A stretch of 10,629 bases of DNA from contig JAIDNR010000452.1 in assembly GCA_029063695.1 (NCBI GenBank), positions 1-10,629 of the forward strand, read 5' to 3'. A program made the translations under genes and the position numbers. The notes under the pieces are model-generated. The model saw only the letters and a program-made list of their open reading frames with translations, had not been told where the DNA came from and ran no database searches. Shown piece after piece: positions 8,665 through 10,629 of this stretch; the first letter of the stretch is position 1, and each line of letters opens with the position of its first letter. Source of the DNA: Ruminococcus sp. Lineage in GTDB: Bacteria; Bacillota; Clostridia; Oscillospirales; Ruminococcaceae.

Positions 8665-10422
8665 TCAGAATCCGTTAAGATGATATGTAATCATTATATT
8701 TGGATAATTTCTCAGACATTCATTTTCATAGTAAGAAATATCATCTTTGGAAATAAATCTGCTGATAATTCCGTATCTGTATTTTAATCTGATTGTTTCA
8801 TCATCAGTAATAATCCATACGTCATAATCCACATAAATGTCATCATTAACTCTGTCGGCAAGGAAGTCGTCATATCCTCTTATGCCGATATAATGCTTTT
8901 TATCGACATCGAATACCGAACAGAAAGCCCTGATAAGTTCAGAAATTTCATCAGACGAAAGTTCTGATTCTGCTATTTCGGATTTTGTCAAATCAAGATA
9001 AATCGGATATTCAAACTGATAATCTTCAATAAAAGCATGAAGCTTTTCAGCATCGGCAGTCATTTCTTCAGGAGTTGTCTTATCAGCATACCAGATAAGT
9101 CCGATTTTACGTGATTCGGCTTTTGCACCTGCAATATTTTTGGCAAGAATATCGAAATCCGGTTCTTCTCCCGAACCGTTAACAGCAATCATTGCAATTT
9201 CGTTATCCGATGTACTCCAGTCAACAGAAGCCGTATCTGCATTGACTATATCGCAGAGTACTTTCGGAGCAGTTGTAGTGGTAGTTGTTTCCGTAGGAAT
9301 CGGAACTGTAGTTGCAGTCGTTTCGTGTGGAATAAAGTTCGGATTGGGATTTGACGGTATAACCTTTGAAAAGTCCTTATAGCAATAGTTCATGTCAACA
9401 TTTCCTTTTATTCCATCAACTTTTCCGGTGCTTGCATACTGCCAGATACTGTAATGACCGCTATATGCTGTAAGTCTGTCATAATACTGTGCAACCCATA
9501 CATCGTATTTTTCCAGTACACTTTTGTATATATGGGACTGAAGGAAATTAGCATAGCTGTATACACCTGTATAATATCCTCTGTTCTCCATTTCTGAACA
9601 GAAAGTATCAACAATTACAGAAGTCTGTGCAATTGTCATATTCATATGTTTACTTTCTTCAATATCGAAATAAATCGGATAGTCTATATCATAATCCTTG
9701 ATAAGCTGATAGCAAACATCAGCCTCTTTCTTAGCGGTTGCCATATCGTCTGCATAACTGTACCAGTATATTCCAACATCAAGACCGACTGCTTGAGCTC
9801 CCTCTATATTTGTATAGAAAGTCTTGTCAACCTGATAAAGTTCTTTGCCGTAGCCTGCCCTGATTATTACGAAATCGACAAGACCACTGTCCTTTACCGC
9901 CTGCCAGTCAATTGTACCCTGATGCTCTGAAACGTCAATACCATTATAGAACGGAACAGGTGAAGTTTCAGTTGATGTGGTTGTTGTAATTTCCATGGTT
10001 GTTGATACATCTGTTGTAATAAAATCAACAGATGTAGTTGTTGATAACACAGTTTTTGTTGTAGTATTTGAAGTTGTTCTAGTTGTGGTTACCGGCGGTT
10101 TTGTTGTTTTCTTAGCTGATACAGTGGTAGTAGTAACCGACTTTGTTGTGGCTTTTGCAGTAGTTGTTGTGGTTTTTGTGGTAGTTGTTGTGGTTTTTGT
10201 GGTAGTTGTTGTGGTAATACCATAATAAGCATTATAAATATCAAATACTTTAAATGGTTTTCCAGTCGTCACAAGCCCTTTACTTTCTGCTGATTTTGTG
10301 CTATCATATTGTACAGGGGCATTTCCGTTGTTGCCAACAGCGGAAACTGACGGGGAAACCGCCGACAAACCTGCAATTGAACATGACAGCATCAGAGAAA
10401 GTATTTTTTTGAAATTCTTCAT
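8665..10422 (-). CDS. secreted GH25 lysozyme with Thr-rich linkers and a degenerate second GH25-like domain
   Basis: This is an exported N-acetylmuramidase predicted to cleave the MurNAc-GlcNAc bond of peptidoglycan. It has 585 residues. A signal peptide (1-28) has a Lys-rich start, a hydrophobic core and likely cleavage after VSA. A short unassigned segment (29-68) is followed by a Thr/Lys linker (about 69-155). The GH25 domain (about 159-352) shows GIDVSEHQG (Asp163), PIYFDIEES (Asp253, Glu255), IWQYAS (326-331) and NVDMNY (Asp343), the usual acidic residues of the family. A second Thr-rich linker (367-386) leads to residues 389-585, a diverged GH25-like copy in which the D-x-E motif reads DLT (Asp477, Thr479). 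No dockerin, SH3, LysM or sortase motif was seen. The start is supported by AAGGAG at 10438-10433. It may act in wall turnover or against other bacteria; the sequence does not decide. Confidence 0.93.
   Translation of the reverse strand: MKNFKKILSLMLSCSIAGLSAVSPSVSAVGNNGNAPVQYDSTKSAESKGLVTTGKPFKVFDIYNAYYGITTTTTTKTTTTTTKTTTTTAKATTKSVTTTTVSAKKTTKPPVTTTRTTSNTTTKTVLSTTTSVDFITTDVSTTMEITTTTSTETSPVPFYNGIDVSEHQGTIDWQAVKDSGLVDFVIIRAGYGKELYQVDKTFYTNIEGAQAVGLDVGIYWYSYADDMATAKKEADVCYQLIKDYDIDYPIYFDIEESKHMNMTIAQTSVIVDTFCSEMENRGYYTGVYSYANFLQSHIYKSVLEKYDVWVAQYYDRLTAYSGHYSIWQYASTGKVDGIKGNVDMNYCYKDFSKVIPSNPNPNFIPHETTATTVPIPTETTTTTTAPKVLCDIVNADTASVDWSTSDNEIAMIAVNGSGEEPDFDILAKNIAGAKAESRKIGLIWYADKTTPEEMTADAEKLHAFIEDYQFEYPIYLDLTKSEIAESELSSDEISELIRAFCSVFDVDKKHYIGIRGYDDFLADRVNDDIYVDYDVWIITDDETIRLKYRYGIISRFISKDDISYYENECLRNYPNIMITYHLNGF
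10160..10214 (-). repeat. 21-base coding tandem repeat in the Thr-rich linker
   Basis: On the + strand the unit GTAGTTGTTGTGGTTTTTGTG occurs twice without mismatch (10160-10180 and 10181-10201), followed by 13 bases of a third copy. The unit is seven codons long, so gain or loss of copies keeps frame and only changes linker length (six Thr plus one Lys per unit). Imperfect Thr-codon repetition continues to about 9960. Confidence 0.85.
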
Positions 10423-10432
10423 GATACTTCAT

Positions 10433-10438
10433 CTCCTT
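10433..10438 (-). promoter_or_regulatory. ribosome binding site of the lysozyme gene
   Basis: AAGGAG on the minus strand lies 10 bases before the ATG at 10422. It is the strongest Shine-Dalgarno match of the four genes here and supports this start, which also gives a complete signal peptide. Confidence 0.8.
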
Positions 10439-10452
10439 GCTTTTAAATATTA

Positions 10453-10466
10453 GGCAGAAAACTGCC
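10453..10466 (-). other. short GC hairpin in the lysozyme leader
   Basis: GGCAG and CTGCC form a perfect 5-bp inverted repeat around a 4-base loop (UUUU in minus-strand RNA). It ends 14 bases before the AAGGAG site. It stands out in very AT-rich DNA and could be an RNA hairpin affecting stability or translation, or a small operator. It lacks a following U run, so it is not a terminator. Confidence 0.5.
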
Positions 10467-10508
10467 GTTTCTATCAATTTCCCTTATTTTATACATCCTT
10501 TTTTATGT

Positions 10509-10532
10509 TAATTGATTATTACAAATCAATTA
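10509..10532 (-). other. perfect 9-bp inverted repeat just downstream of the lysozyme promoter
   Basis: TAATTGATT (10509-10517) and AATCAATTA (10524-10532) are perfect inverted copies separated by 6 bases. If the -10 box at 10553-10548 is used, the repeat covers about +9 to +32 of the transcript. That is a position typical for a repressor operator or a 5' protective stem-loop. AT-rich inverted repeats also arise by chance, so the role is inferred only. Confidence 0.5.
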
Positions 10533-10547
10533 CAGCCCTTAATTTTT

Positions 10548-10576
10548 ATTATAACACTACTTTTAAAATTGTGCAA
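10548..10576 (-). promoter_or_regulatory. probable sigma-A promoter of the lysozyme gene, extended -10
   Basis: Minus-strand TATAAT (10553-10548) is preceded directly by TGT, giving an extended -10 (TGnTATAAT). TTGCAC (10576-10571) lies 17 bases upstream and keeps the TTG of the -35 consensus. The DNA further upstream (10577-10629) is A/T-tract rich, like an UP element, and shows no gene. Transcription would start near 10541, leaving a leader of about 119 nt. Confidence 0.65.
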
Positions 10577-10629
10577 GCTTATTTCACAAAAAAAACAATT
10601 TAACAAATTATTTTTGGATAATTGTACAA

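Noticed and set aside
9977..10225. Val-rich open frame on the + strand
   Set aside because: It is the exact antisense of the Thr codons in the lysozyme linker. The Val runs are a by-product, and there is no ribosome binding site.
10380..10400. Lipoprotein signal at Cys14 of the lysozyme
   Set aside because: The residues before Cys14 (MLS) do not fit a lipobox, and the Cys lies inside the hydrophobic core. A normal cleavage site after residue 28 fits better.
10423..10541. Known riboswitch (for example for cyclic dinucleotides) in the lysozyme leader
   Set aside because: The leader is AT-rich and lacks the conserved cores of riboswitch classes I can recognise. Only two simple hairpins are visible.

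Overview
The window looks like chromosomal DNA of a low-G+C Gram-positive bacterium of the Clostridia, most likely a Ruminococcus-like gut or rumen member of the Oscillospiraceae. This is inferred from three things: an AddA/AddB recombination nuclease rather than RecBCD, a signal-anchored HtrA protease, and a secreted lysozyme with the long Thr/Lys linkers common in Ruminococcus exoproteins. No rRNA, marker gene or mobile element is present to fix the genus.

Layout. Positions 1-119 hold no supportable gene and only a weak promoter candidate. A membrane-anchored HtrA/DegP-type serine protease lies on the + strand (120-1487). It converges on the addBA genes, and a strong stem-loop (1523-1558) able to terminate in both directions sits between them. 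The minus strand, read right to left, carries a secreted GH25 lysozyme (10422-8665), addB (8604-5212) and addA (5215-1565). addB and addA overlap by four bases (ATGA) and are clearly translationally coupled. A 12-bp hairpin followed by a U-rich stretch lies between the lysozyme and addB. The right end (10423-10629) is the lysozyme regulatory region, with an extended -10 promoter, a leader of about 119 nt containing two inverted repeats, and a good ribosome binding site.

Roles. AddA (helicase plus nuclease) and AddB (inactive helicase fold, Fe-S cluster, second nuclease) together process double-strand breaks for homologous recombination. HtrA and the lysozyme both act outside the membrane, in protein quality control and cell-wall cleavage. 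Nothing in the sequence ties these surface proteins to DNA repair beyond adjacency.

The most notable observation is in the lysozyme. Its C-terminal 200 residues are a second, diverged copy of the GH25 fold in which the catalytic D-x-E motif has become D-x-T, so it is probably a non-catalytic domain joined to the active one by a second Thr-rich linker. The rest of the window looks like ordinary housekeeping DNA. I found no defence island, CRISPR array, transposon or RNA gene.
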